From: Rhodopirellula sp. P2
GTDB lineage: Bacteria; Planctomycetota; Planctomycetia; Pirellulales; Pirellulaceae
NCBI RefSeq assembly: GCF_028768465.1
Contig: NZ_CP118225.1
Coordinates: 3,143,001-3,207,000, forward strand
DNA length: 64,000 bases
Direction: 5' to 3'
In this document: positions 41,074 to 50,331 of the stretch, piece after piece
Layout: each line of letters begins with the position of its first letter
How positions within the stretch are numbered: the first letter of the stretch is position 1
Program-made: the position numbers and the translations under genes
Notes under the pieces: model-generated
What the model was told of the DNA's origin: nothing
Seen by the model: the letters and a program-made list of their open reading frames with translations, nothing else
The model's database searches: none

Positions 41074-43581
41074 ATGCCGCATCAACCGGACGATAATCGT
41101 TATCCCCATTTACCACTGATCGCTGAGCAGCCGAATCCTGACCGGCGGCGTCGTCAGATCGTCCCACCACCAGCACCGCCACGAGGCGGTCGCACAAGTT
41201 TTGCGGGTGAAATTAGAGACCGCTTGGACGATATGGAAGAGGCGGTTGAACAGCGTCCTGCCCCTCCAGCGGGCATTCAGCCACATCTAGTCTTTCGCGT
41301 TCCGCTCGCAGCGAATGCGTCTGTTCAGTCGGTTTCTGAGATGCTTGACCGTATCGGTGTTTCGGTGGTTTCCATTGAAAGCGATAAGGCAATCATCGCG
41401 TTCCGCGACGACATCGACTTGACCAGTTTCCGCGATGCAGTGTCATCCTATGAGGATGGGCCGCAGTCGGGAATCAACCCGACAACAGGTCGAGGGTACG
41501 CATCGACCCAATGGGATATTTTGGAGTTCATCGAAGCACCTCAAATGCGGCTATGGGGACGCGATGATCGCATTGGTATCCGATTGCAAGACGAAATCGG
41601 TGATGAAACGCAAGCGATAGACGACGACCGACTCTATCGCGTCGACGTTGAATTGTGGCATCGAGGAACTGTTGAAACGACGCGGACAGGATTGAGAGAG
41701 GTTCGGCAACTCGTCGAGCATGACGCGCAAGACGGAGAGAGAGTGGGGGATGAGTTCATAGGCCAGTTGCTGTGTCTGGCTCGCGTGTCCGTGCGAGGGG
41801 CAAAACTCAATCAGTTGCTGGACCTCGATAGCGTCGCCGAAGTTGATCTTCCGGCTCAGCCTCACTTCGACCAGCGGCAAGCTCGTCGCGTTACCGAGCG
41901 GGAATTACCCACTCCGGCAATTCCACAACCGGGCGGTCCAAGTGTTTGCGTTGTCGATAGTGGTACCACGTCCAATCATCCACTGCTTGCCAACAATATC
42001 GGACATGCCGAAGCGGTGTTAACCAACAGCACAACGGTTGCAGATGAACATGGGCATGGAACGATGGTAGGCGGGCTTGCTGTCTTCGGCAACATTCGAG
42101 CCTGTTACGAATCCGGTGAGTTTTCGTCGCCGATTACGCTATTCAGCGCCCGTGTACTTAACGATGAAAACCGCTTCGATGACGAGACGCTCATCATCCA
42201 TCAGATGCGACGTGCCATCGAGGTGTTTTACGCGTCGCCCTACAACTGTCGTGTTTTTAACATCTCGCTCGGTATCAACGACGCTTGGCTGCAACACAAC
42301 GATCGACAAAGCCTGTGGGCGGAGTCGCTTGATATTTTGGCTCGCGAATACAACGTTTGCCTTGTCGTATCCGCTGGAAATCATTCATTGGGCTTGGCGT
42401 TCACGGCGGATGACGCGGAAGAAGTCGTAGCATCGTATCCCGAATATCTTTTTCATGAAGAGTGCGGTCTGTGCGAACCTGCAACCGCCGCCATCCCGAT
42501 CACCGTGGGTGCGATTGCCGCAGAAGACACGATCGCGATTCCCGTTGGTCGTCGTGAAGACGATTTGAATCGACCGATCGCCGAAGCGTTTCAGCCATCT
42601 CCGACCACGCGATTCGGTCCGGGAATCGGTGGAGCTATCAAACCAGAATTTGTCGCTCCGGGCGGTAATACGACCTTTCAAGGGTTTTCTTCTCTCCGCC
42701 AAGTTGACGACGATCCCGGTCTGGCCGTGATGTCATTTTCTAACGAACCGACTCAAGAGCTGTTCGCATTCGATATTGGAACGAGTTACGCGGCTTCCGT
42801 CGTTGCTCGCTCCGCATCGCTTTTGTGGAGCCATGTTCATGAACAGTTTGGCGAAGAACCGCAAGCAAACCTGATTCGTGCCTTATTGGCGTCATCAGCC
42901 AGCGTTCCCGATCCAACCTATCAACTGCTCCATGACGAACACGGTGAGGAGGGAATTCGACGAGCCTGCGGATACGGACTTGTTGACGATGACTTCGCGT
43001 TTGATTCAGGTGATCGAAGAGTGACACTGATTCATCAGGGGAGCATGCCGCTCGACACTTTCGCGGTTTACGAAGTGCCAGCTCCGCTTGAGTTCCGGCA
43101 GGCGGAAGGACACAAGCATGTGACCATCGCGATGGCATTTGACCCGCCAGTTCGCCGTCGTAGAGCCAGTTACCTTGGCGTTCACATGAGCTACGCTTTG
43201 ATTCGTGGCAAGTCCGTCGACGAAATAGTGGAAGCGTATCGTCAACTATCCACAGAAGAACGAGAGCAATACCGCGAATCCGGCACCAAGCCGCAGGGCG
43301 CGTTTCAGGGAGCCTTTCGTTGTGACCTAAAACCGGGACCGCAAAGTCTTCAATCAAGCACGTTGCAGAAATCTCGCTGGACATTTTCGCGAGAGAACAC
43401 CAACTACGGTGACTCCTGGTATGTCGTTGTCCAAAGTCAGCGAGTTTGGGCTCCTGAGTCATTCGTGGAACAGAAGTTTGCAATTACAGTCACACTGCAA
43501 GCGGACGAACCGCATTTATACAATCTGATTCAGAATCGCATTCGCGTGCGTCAGCAACAACGCACCAGAGCGCGAGTCTAA
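41074..43581 (+). CDS. ietS: Subtilisin-like serine protease, IetS-like
   Basis: 835 residues from ATG 41074, one base after the upstream stop. The S8 triad is complete: Asp295 in VCVVDSGTTSNHPLL, His328 in DEHGHGTMVGGLA and Ser571 in FDIGTSYAASVVARSA, with the oxyanion Asn in CLVVSAGNHSLGLA. The N-terminal ~290 residues (Pro/Arg-rich start, HLVFRVPLAANASVQSVSEML) form a separate region, and the C-terminal ~230 residues (DRRVTLIHQGSMPLDTFAVYEVPAPL, KHVTIAMAFDPPVRRRRASYLGVHMSY) are beta-rich. There is no signal peptide, so it acts in the cytoplasm with the AAA partner. The pair probably cuts a protein in response to a foreign replicon; the trigger is unknown. Low-GC like the ATPase gene. Confidence 0.87.
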   Translation: MPHQPDDNRYPHLPLIAEQPNPDRRRRQIVPPPAPPRGGRTSFAGEIRDRLDDMEEAVEQRPAPPAGIQPHLVFRVPLAANASVQSVSEMLDRIGVSVVSIESDKAIIAFRDDIDLTSFRDAVSSYEDGPQSGINPTTGRGYASTQWDILEFIEAPQMRLWGRDDRIGIRLQDEIGDETQAIDDDRLYRVDVELWHRGTVETTRTGLREVRQLVEHDAQDGERVGDEFIGQLLCLARVSVRGAKLNQLLDLDSVAEVDLPAQPHFDQRQARRVTERELPTPAIPQPGGPSVCVVDSGTTSNHPLLANNIGHAEAVLTNSTTVADEHGHGTMVGGLAVFGNIRACYESGEFSSPITLFSARVLNDENRFDDETLIIHQMRRAIEVFYASPYNCRVFNISLGINDAWLQHNDRQSLWAESLDILAREYNVCLVVSAGNHSLGLAFTADDAEEVVASYPEYLFHEECGLCEPATAAIPITVGAIAAEDTIAIPVGRREDDLNRPIAEAFQPSPTTRFGPGIGGAIKPEFVAPGGNTTFQGFSSLRQVDDDPGLAVMSFSNEPTQELFAFDIGTSYAASVVARSASLLWSHVHEQFGEEPQANLIRALLASSASVPDPTYQLLHDEHGEEGIRRACGYGLVDDDFAFDSGDRRVTLIHQGSMPLDTFAVYEVPAPLEFRQAEGHKHVTIAMAFDPPVRRRRASYLGVHMSYALIRGKSVDEIVEAYRQLSTEEREQYRESGTKPQGAFQGAFRCDLKPGPQSLQSSTLQKSRWTFSRENTNYGDSWYVVVQSQRVWAPESFVEQKFAITVTLQADEPHLYNLIQNRIRVRQQQRTRARV

Positions 43582-44353
43582 TCAGGACGGGCGACGAAAA
43601 ACTGTCAGGAACCAACTACGGTGAATAGTTCCCGACACGAATGGCACGGGCGTAAGCCTAAGCTGCTGTGGCATAACGGTTTCGGTTCGGATTGCGTGGG
43701 CATTGCATCAGCTTGTAGTTCTTCGCTCGCCGTTTGATTTCTCTTTTTTCTTGGCGCGATCAAAGGTGTCGGACACCGATTGACCAGTGAGTGCGCCGGG
43801 AAGGAAGTTTCAAACGGTAGCCGATAGGCTGCCGATTTTCGTTGGCTGGCCAACTGGTTCACGGATGGGATGCGATGGTGCCGCCGCTCCGCGGCTTTCC
43901 GGATGGGGTGGCGGTACCCGGACCTCGGGTTGAAACCCGAGGCTTTCGGATTTCACCGCTCCGCGGTTCTGCCTGGAAGTGCGTCCACCCCGAGGAAAAC
44001 AAGGGGAAAGCAATTTCGTCCGCCAGTTAGCGATGAAACCGGTGACATGGCTGGCACCTTGCACAGTGAGGCGGCAGGCCGCACGTGGGCCAGGTCGGTC
44101 GCTGTGGGGCCCTGAGTGTTCACTCAGGCGTGTCGTTTTGACTTGGGCATCCAGTCGATTGAGCTGCTTTCTTTTGCATTCAATGGTGCTCGCGTTTGCC
44201 CCTCTTGTGGAGTCGTTGTTGGTGCTTTGTGGTTGGTTGTCGGGCGAAGATCAGAGATTGTGTAATTTTGCAACCCCAAATTTCCTTGCATTGGTGGCTT
44301 GTGTGCTCTAGAACTTCTTGGGTCCTGGTTCCACCCAAATGGGAGACAGAGGA
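43582..44353. other. 772-bp gap with DR1 copy 2, otherwise empty
   Basis: Apart from the repeat at 43848-44068, no gene is seen. The stretch before the repeat has several short shadow frames only; the part after it (44069-44353) is the leader of the lipase-like gene and shows no clear promoter. Confidence 0.5.
43848..44068. repeat. Direct repeat DR1, copy 2
   Basis: 221 bp in the same orientation as the copy at 39580-39869 and without its 69-bp insertion. The four single-base differences lie near both ends and around 43967-43977. It includes CCTCGGGTTGAAACCCGAGG hairpin sequence. It lies just downstream of the protease gene. Confidence 0.95.
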
Positions 44354-47300
44354 ATGCGATTCAAGAGCGGTCGGGAAAGTGTCGTCGGCAACGTGGTTCA
44401 AAAACTGTCCCGCCGGCAGTTGGTCCACCGGCGTTTGCTGCGAGTCGAGATGTTGACGCAGCGACTGATGCTGGCGGCGGACAGCACGCTCCCCAACCCA
44501 ACGCCGTTTCCTCAGTCATCCGGGGTTCAGGCGTCTGACGCCTACCTTACCCGTGGCTGTCCAGAAGGGACAATCATGTCTCCCGCCGACGGTTGCCGTC
44601 CTGATCCCGGTGCGGGGACTCAGTTGCCCAGTGATCCCACTTCGTCATCCTCAGCGACGATGTCTGGGACATCGAGCGGAACGATGTCTTGTCTTGATGC
44701 TTTGGACCCAATGGGCACCAGTTCGCCAACCTGGCGCGAATGGAACTGGCTGGGGCAGATTGATGCAACCGGCGATCTGATGGTGTCGGGGAAGGGGCAC
44801 GCATGTCAGCCAACCGATTTTCCTCTACCAACCCTCACTCCAACACAGTGGACGGATCCCGGCGAGACGGGCCCCGACGACAGTCCGTCCAATCCATCAG
44901 CAACTCCACAGCCCACTAGCCAGGGCCCCAGTCCCACATCAATTCCAGAATACCCCAGCGATCCAACTGGTGGCGATCCAACTGGTGGCGACCCAACCGG
45001 TGACCCGACTTCTCCGGACCCCACCAGCCCCCCGGATCCTACCTCCTCTGGACTTCCGGATAACGACCCGAGTCCAACCCAGCCGCCATCGCCGACAAAT
45101 TGGCCGGTCCCGCCGGGGCCGTTGCCTGAACCAGTGCCTTCACCCTCGCCTACGCCAAACCCGAGTTCAACGCCTTCGTCGTCATCCTCGTCGTCATCAT
45201 GCGAGGGTGACTTTGCGATTGAAGGCATCGAGGTTTACAACGTTGATCCTTTCAAGGGGCTTCATGAAGGTGACAGCATTGATTTGCATGTGACCCTGGA
45301 GCCGTACTGTTCGAGTCAGCCTCCAGACCTGACCATCAAGATCGACTCGGATTTTGACGGCGCGTTCAGCGAGGATGAAATCACTCGCCATCGCTCCGAG
45401 GACTATATGTTGCGGCATGGATTCACTCGCTTCGATGCCTATGCCGTGTTTGACGACGATGGTCCATCACCAGGGAACGCGACCCCGAGTGACGAGGTGC
45501 TGGTCGAGGTCACCTTTGGCGACGATCAAAGAAGCTATTCGCTCGACGTGGCGAATGTTCCGCCGGCGATGTCAACGTCCCCTGTGTTTGGTTCGGGCGT
45601 CACCGAAGATGGAGCCGAATACTACGAAGCGACTGCATGGTGGCGTGATCCTTCAGCGGAAGAGGTGTTTGTGCTTTCCGTCGAATGGCCTGACGGTGTT
45701 GTTTCAGAGCAGGTCATCAGGCCCGATGACTATCGAGACAACCTGGGTTGGAATCACTCCGTCTCCGGCAAGGTTCGGAGGTACTTTGAAGAGGGAGAGA
45801 GTCGACCGGGATTCTATCCAGCCGCCGTCACGATTGCTGATGATGACTCGGGTGAAAGCTCTGTGGTCCTGCAACAAGCGGAGCTTTCGCTGAACAACAA
45901 CGATAGCAACGAGAATGACCAGGACGACATTCTTGACTATGGAGGTGTTTCCGACCCTGATTTGTTACCGTTCAACTTTGGTCAGTTCAAGAATGAGCTC
46001 ATGGACGAGGAAACAGGATACTTCTTTCTGTATCACCCTGGCCAAAGCATTCGACTATGGGACTCTCCCACGAAAGAAAATCGAGTGATCGGGAATGAGT
46101 CCATCGGGCCCTACGAAGCCGGGTCACTCGGGTTTCTTGCCGACTACGTTCGTGACGAAGGACCGCTCCCTTACACCCTGATTTCGTACAGTGATCAAGA
46201 CACACTTTACATGGAAGGATTTGAGCTCGGATCCAGTGAGATCGAGTTTTACTGGGCATGGGACTACGACAAGGCGGCGGAGAGTCACGGCGGAGACTAT
46301 GTGGACCAGCCATACCATCCCGTCGTATACGGTGGGAAGATCAAAGCGACGTCTTGGGGGATCGACTACGACACTGACAGTGACAATCAAGGCGTGATTG
46401 AGTTCAGCGAATGGGAAGAAGTCCTTGAGGACAATGACTATGCGATTGGGAAGATTCTTTGTCTGCCGGATGGTGTCACTGCATGCCGCAACAGGACAGT
46501 GGCGCTTTCTGTTTTGAGGATGCCTCCTGGTTTGAGCGAAGCCAACGGTGCGGTCCGCGTTCGATTCGATGAACTCACCGGCAAGACATCTTCCGGCGAA
46601 ATCCGAATGACAGTTGGTGGGGTGCTGCTGCCGAATGCAATTCCAACGGCAATCGAAGGCGGCGGCACAGTGATCACTCCAGGTCATGCGTACGATCTAA
46701 ATCAGTTGTTGTACAACCGGAACACCGGGCAGATTCATGTCTATCTCCAAGCGTTGACAGCGAGTGGGGGCAATCGAATGAAGAAAACAATCGAGATGTT
46801 GGGCAAGCCGGTTGATCGGATCAAGGCAACGGTCGCAGTCCCGGGGCGAGGGGAAAAGACGGACACCATCCGAAGAATGAATGTCGAACCGCAATCATTT
46901 TACGAACACCTCAATCGCCGCGACACAACTGGCATGGAGGACCATGGAACCAATGGCCAAGCCATTCGCTCTCTCCTCGCTTCTCAATTGGTCTACGATC
47001 TCAAGGGCAATACAAATTGGTCCCTGCGGATGCTAGATCGTGAGCAAATGGAGTTGCGGAAATTCCCTAAAAGCATTCAAGACGCCATTCTTGCGCATGA
47101 TGTCAATGGCCTGAAGGTCGCGTTGTACATGGACTATGTATCCAAGTCATTCATCGTGTCTTTTGCAGGCACTGAGGGTGAAGAAGCCGACATATTAACT
47201 GATCTGAATAACGCGCAGGGTGAGTGGACAGACCAGTACCTAAAGGCTTTCGAGATCGGGCACCACTTCAAATTTCATGCAGCGAAGCAGAAGTATTCCG

Positions 47301-47905
47301 TTATGTTTACTGGGCACTCGTTGGGTGGCGGTCTTGCGTCAGCGGCTTACGTGACCTCCGGTTTTAATGCTGACACATTCAATGCCGCCGGGCTTCGTAA
47401 GGAGACGATGTTTCTCCAAGATGGTAACGGGAATGTCCTGTTTGATGACGAGGGTAAGGCTACTGAATTGTACCCCGGTATGGAAGCAAGGTATTCAAAT
47501 GCAGCTCATACGGTTGAGCGATACTACATGGAGCACGATTTTCTCAGTTATGCCCAAAATCATTACAATACAATTTTGGATGGTATCCGTCATGCCAGCA
47601 ATATTGCAGGTTTGTTTGTCTCTGGTCCGTTTGCTCAGATGGGAAAAGCGAAGGTGCTTGCTTTAGTTCAAGACCTGTTTCATCCGGCACTTGGGGCACC
47701 TTATCAAATGGATGGACCCTATGATCTCGACTTGAGCGGGGTGATCAACTGGAGTTGGTTGAGTTCTGTTCCGATTAAAATGGCTGCGAGTCACAAGTGC
47801 ACCGTCCTTGATTATGGGGTCTTTACCGAAGAGGACGAGTCGTTGCCCTTGGATGCGGAAGAACGCCTTCGCTGGAATATACTGGGAGAGTTCAATGCGT
47901 CTTAA
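44354..47905 (+). CDS. Large secreted protein with C-terminal class-3 lipase-like domain; candidate toxin
   Basis: 1183 residues from ATG 44354. The N-terminus has RRQLVHRRLLRVEMLTQRLMLAADS, an LEPR-xLL-type planctomycete export motif. It is followed by a ~110-residue Pro/Thr/Ser/Asp-rich linker (DPTGGDPTGGDPTGDPT and so on), a ~600-residue beta-rich region with calcium-site-like runs (IKIDSDFDGAFSEDE, VIEFSEWEEVLEDND), and a C-terminal lipase domain with the serine elbow FTGHSLGGGLASAA (Ser989) preceded by SFIVSFAGTEGEEADILTDLNN. Candidates for the acid and base lie in ERYYMEHDFLS and beyond. The stop overlaps the ankyrin gene start by 11 bases. The gene, its immunity-like partner and its copy fragment suggest a secreted lipid-degrading toxin; that is inference. 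Confidence 0.75.
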   Translation: MRFKSGRESVVGNVVQKLSRRQLVHRRLLRVEMLTQRLMLAADSTLPNPTPFPQSSGVQASDAYLTRGCPEGTIMSPADGCRPDPGAGTQLPSDPTSSSSATMSGTSSGTMSCLDALDPMGTSSPTWREWNWLGQIDATGDLMVSGKGHACQPTDFPLPTLTPTQWTDPGETGPDDSPSNPSATPQPTSQGPSPTSIPEYPSDPTGGDPTGGDPTGDPTSPDPTSPPDPTSSGLPDNDPSPTQPPSPTNWPVPPGPLPEPVPSPSPTPNPSSTPSSSSSSSSCEGDFAIEGIEVYNVDPFKGLHEGDSIDLHVTLEPYCSSQPPDLTIKIDSDFDGAFSEDEITRHRSEDYMLRHGFTRFDAYAVFDDDGPSPGNATPSDEVLVEVTFGDDQRSYSLDVANVPPAMSTSPVFGSGVTEDGAEYYEATAWWRDPSAEEVFVLSVEWPDGVVSEQVIRPDDYRDNLGWNHSVSGKVRRYFEEGESRPGFYPAAVTIADDDSGESSVVLQQAELSLNNNDSNENDQDDILDYGGVSDPDLLPFNFGQFKNELMDEETGYFFLYHPGQSIRLWDSPTKENRVIGNESIGPYEAGSLGFLADYVRDEGPLPYTLISYSDQDTLYMEGFELGSSEIEFYWAWDYDKAAESHGGDYVDQPYHPVVYGGKIKATSWGIDYDTDSDNQGVIEFSEWEEVLEDNDYAIGKILCLPDGVTACRNRTVALSVLRMPPGLSEANGAVRVRFDELTGKTSSGEIRMTVGGVLLPNAIPTAIEGGGTVITPGHAYDLNQLLYNRNTGQIHVYLQALTASGGNRMKKTIEMLGKPVDRIKATVAVPGRGEKTDTIRRMNVEPQSFYEHLNRRDTTGMEDHGTNGQAIRSLLASQLVYDLKGNTNWSLRMLDREQMELRKFPKSIQDAILAHDVNGLKVALYMDYVSKSFIVSFAGTEGEEADILTDLNNAQGEWTDQYLKAFEIGHHFKFHAAKQKYSVMFTGHSLGGGLASAAYVTSGFNADTFNAAGLRKETMFLQDGNGNVLFDDEGKATELYPGMEARYSNAAHTVERYYMEHDFLSYAQNHYNTILDGIRHASNIAGLFVSGPFAQMGKAKVLALVQDLFHPALGAPYQMDGPYDLDLSGVINWSWLSSVPIKMAASHKCTVLDYGVFTEEDESLPLDAEERLRWNILGEFNAS

Positions 47906-50057
47906 GATGTTGCCGTGGAAATGTGCAGCTCTCTTCGGGATGGTCTCGTTGGGGTGTTTGGCAGCGCAGGCGGACGAGAGGGTCGACAACACCGCGAAGG
48001 AACAGGATTATCGGCAGGAGTATGGGTTGCTTGCCAAAAAATATTTCCACCATCCACTCGATATTCGATTGTGCGAGGCGATCGAGGCCAATGACTTGAC
48101 AGCAATCCGCTCGGCAATTGCGAGCGGCGCGAATGTCAATGCTTCTGGGCTTGGCGGGGTGACCCCTTTGGTCTGGTCCAGACTCTACCAGCGATTTGCG
48201 AGGTTTGAATTGCTGCTGGTCCTTGGTGCTGATCCAAACGCACCCTTCACCTCGGAACCAGACCTAACTAGTTTCCGCAGTACCTTGCATGATTTTCCAG
48301 GGGAAACGGCAACTTGCTTTGCTGCGAAGACTGGGTACGACGGTTACCTGGAGTTGGTGCTGGAGCATGAGGCTGACTTGCGCACCATGGATGACAGTCG
48401 GCGATCCATTCCACTGCAGATCATGTGGGCCAGGGGCGCGAACCGAATGCAACGAATGAATGCATTTGTCGAGCACGGAGGAGAGATCAACCTTCCGAGT
48501 GGTTGGGGAGACAACGAAACATGCGCCGTGCATGCGATTTCTCGCGAGGCCTTCACTCTTGCTGTGATGTTATTCGAATTGGGGGGGGATCCCAACCTTC
48601 CTGTTCGTTATGGAGCTGGATGGGGCCTGCCAATTGATTTGGCGGTCTTTCCTATCTCGGAAGACTCTCTCGTTTTTATGGGACCTCGTCCCATTACTCA
48701 ACGGACTCACGACCGAACTCTTCAAAATCGGCGAGCGTTGAAACGTTTGATCGTTTACCTCGAAGCCGCAGGGTTTTCATCCGAGGAGGCAATTCAGCGA
48801 GCAAGAAGGCGGTTCAACCCAAACTACGGGGATCTCGGCCCCGATGAGCTCGCTGCATTGCTTGACTCGACGGAGATGATTCCGAGAGAGGAAGAGCACG
48901 TGACGACCATCAAGGACTTGAGAGCAAGCAACGTTCCATTGCAGGTGATTCGTTGGCGAGAAGACACGAGTCATGTTGGTGAGCGGGCGCGAGAGGACGA
49001 AGGGATTCAGCGACCGCTGTTTCCACTGACCGAAGCCAAGTTTCGTCAGCACTACGGTTTGCGCGCCGAGCGTTTCTTTCAATCACCCAGCACCTTGGAA
49101 CTGTGTGCGGCGATCGTCGCCAACGACCCCGGTCAAATTCGTGAGGCAGTGAAAAACGGCGCGGATGTGAATGATGTTGGGTTTGCGGGAATGACGCCGC
49201 TGTTGTTTGCGTTCCCGTTTCAACGTGCGGAGAGAATTCAGGCTCTCTTGGACTTGGGCGCGGATCCAACGCTGAGATTGACGAACTACACCGGGGTGCC
49301 TGGATTGACGATGCCGGGCCTGAGCGTTCTGACGGAAGCCTCCACGTCCTCGTCCGCCGAAATCTTTGAGCGAATAGTGGCGTCCTGTGAGGGTCAAGGT
49401 CTGCACTGGACCACCCATGAACATTGGAGTGGGATGCCAATGTTGCATGCAATCGTTTCTGGTTTGGAGTCGGAGCGGGTCGCCAAGATCAAGCGATTCC
49501 GGGCTGGTTCAGGTGATCTGCATCGACTCAATGAGGATGGGTGCGACGCTGCGATGCTGGCGATCTTTCTGTCCGACTGTGCAACTGCCCAGCATTTGAT
49601 CGAGGCTGGGGCGGATTTGAAGCGACGGAATCAAGCCGGGGATCATCTCCCAAACGTTTACTATCGCTATGAAAGCGCGTCTGCAGTTGAGAAGCACAAT
49701 GCGGCCCAACTGAAATTTGAGACTCGGCTGGTTGCCCCGGCAAAGGAACTGAAAGCACTGCTCCAAAGGAAAGGATGTCAATTCGATGACCAAGCAGGGC
49801 GGATCCGGCGGGGCGAAATCGATGATGACATCAGGCGGGAGGCGGATGAGATCGGACGAAAGATCAGAGACAACGCGGAGCGACTACGTTTCAACTGGTA
49901 TCCGCGTCAGGAGTTTGTTGAGGCGGGAGAAATCTTTCGTGACGATCGCTACGATTTACGGAAGGTGTTCGATGTTCAAATGCCGGTCGTGCCGGAAAAC
50001 GTGCCAGGGCAACTTCCCTCAAACGGTGGCCTGAATCCAAAGGCGGTTCAGGAATGA
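47895..50057 (+). CDS. Exported ankyrin-like repeat protein, copy 1; candidate immunity protein
   Basis: 720 residues. A signal peptide (MRLKMLPWKCAALFGMVSLGC, cleavage after LAAQA) is followed by an internally duplicated protein. The half starting AKEQDYRQEYGLLAKKYFHHP resembles the half starting LTEAKFRQHYGLRAERFFQSP, each with ankyrin-like motifs: TAIRSAIASGANVNASGLGGVTPLVWSRL and GQIREAVKNGADVNDVGFAGMTPLLFAFPF, then LLLVLGADPN and ALLDLGADPT. The C-terminal ~90 residues are charged and helical. It starts 11 bases before the lipase-like gene ends, with GGGAGAG as Shine-Dalgarno, so its translation is coupled to that gene. A periplasmic ankyrin protein right after an exported lipase-like protein fits an immunity role; this is inference. 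Confidence 0.8.
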   Translation: MRLKMLPWKCAALFGMVSLGCLAAQADERVDNTAKEQDYRQEYGLLAKKYFHHPLDIRLCEAIEANDLTAIRSAIASGANVNASGLGGVTPLVWSRLYQRFARFELLLVLGADPNAPFTSEPDLTSFRSTLHDFPGETATCFAAKTGYDGYLELVLEHEADLRTMDDSRRSIPLQIMWARGANRMQRMNAFVEHGGEINLPSGWGDNETCAVHAISREAFTLAVMLFELGGDPNLPVRYGAGWGLPIDLAVFPISEDSLVFMGPRPITQRTHDRTLQNRRALKRLIVYLEAAGFSSEEAIQRARRRFNPNYGDLGPDELAALLDSTEMIPREEEHVTTIKDLRASNVPLQVIRWREDTSHVGERAREDEGIQRPLFPLTEAKFRQHYGLRAERFFQSPSTLELCAAIVANDPGQIREAVKNGADVNDVGFAGMTPLLFAFPFQRAERIQALLDLGADPTLRLTNYTGVPGLTMPGLSVLTEASTSSSAEIFERIVASCEGQGLHWTTHEHWSGMPMLHAIVSGLESERVAKIKRFRAGSGDLHRLNEDGCDAAMLAIFLSDCATAQHLIEAGADLKRRNQAGDHLPNVYYRYESASAVEKHNAAQLKFETRLVAPAKELKALLQRKGCQFDDQAGRIRRGEIDDDIRREADEIGRKIRDNAERLRFNWYPRQEFVEAGEIFRDDRYDLRKVFDVQMPVVPENVPGQLPSNGGLNPKAVQE

Positions 50058-50125
50058 TTCGCTGGTTGGCGTCGTACCCCAAGTCAGGGAACACCTGGGT
50101 TCGCATTTTCTTGTGGGCCTATTAG
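50054..50125 (+). pseudogene. Truncated copy of the sulfotransferase 5' end
   Basis: Starting with ATG overlapping the ankyrin stop, 23 codons equal to the N-terminus of the downstream sulfotransferase (MIRWLASYPKSGNTWVR...), then TAG at 50123-50125 at the edge of the duplication. It is the left breakpoint fragment, not a functional gene. Confidence 0.95.
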
Positions 50126-50203
50126 CGAGATCAAAGGGGAAGGGGGTCATTGTTTGTTTATCCGTCTGTTTTTAACCCGGTCCCCTTTGATTGGCTTCGG
50201 TTG
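50124..50203. other. 80-bp junction between the duplication units with an imperfect inverted repeat
   Basis: Sequence unrelated to the flanking units. ATCAAAGGGGAAGGGGGTCA near the start and AACCCGGTCCCCTTTGATT near the end are imperfect inverted repeats (AAAGGGGA / TCCCCTTT). This resembles a small mobile-element remnant or the ends of an extragenic palindrome; I cannot name it. Confidence 0.6.
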
Positions 50204-50205
50204 AA

Positions 50206-50331
50206 ATGGCTGCGAGTCACAAGGGAACCGTCCTTGATTATGGGGTCTTTACGGAAGAGGACGAGTCGTTGCCCTTGGATGCGGAAGAACGCCTTCGCTG
50301 GAATATACTAGGAGAGTTCAATGCGTCTTAA
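50206..50331 (+). pseudogene. Truncated 3' end of the lipase-like gene (41 codons)
   Basis: An open frame from ATG 50206 to TAA 50331, repeating the last 41 codons of the lipase-like protein (MAASHKGTVLDYGVFTEEDESL..., Cys changed to Gly). It holds only the tail, not the catalytic Ser. It overlaps the second ankyrin gene start as in the original and may keep the translational coupling for copy 2. Confidence 0.9.

Noticed and set aside
47895..47960. Lipoprotein signal in the ankyrin-like proteins
   Set aside because: The Cys in VSLGC/VSWGC lacks the lipobox residue at -3 (Ser there), and an AAQA site for signal peptidase I follows.
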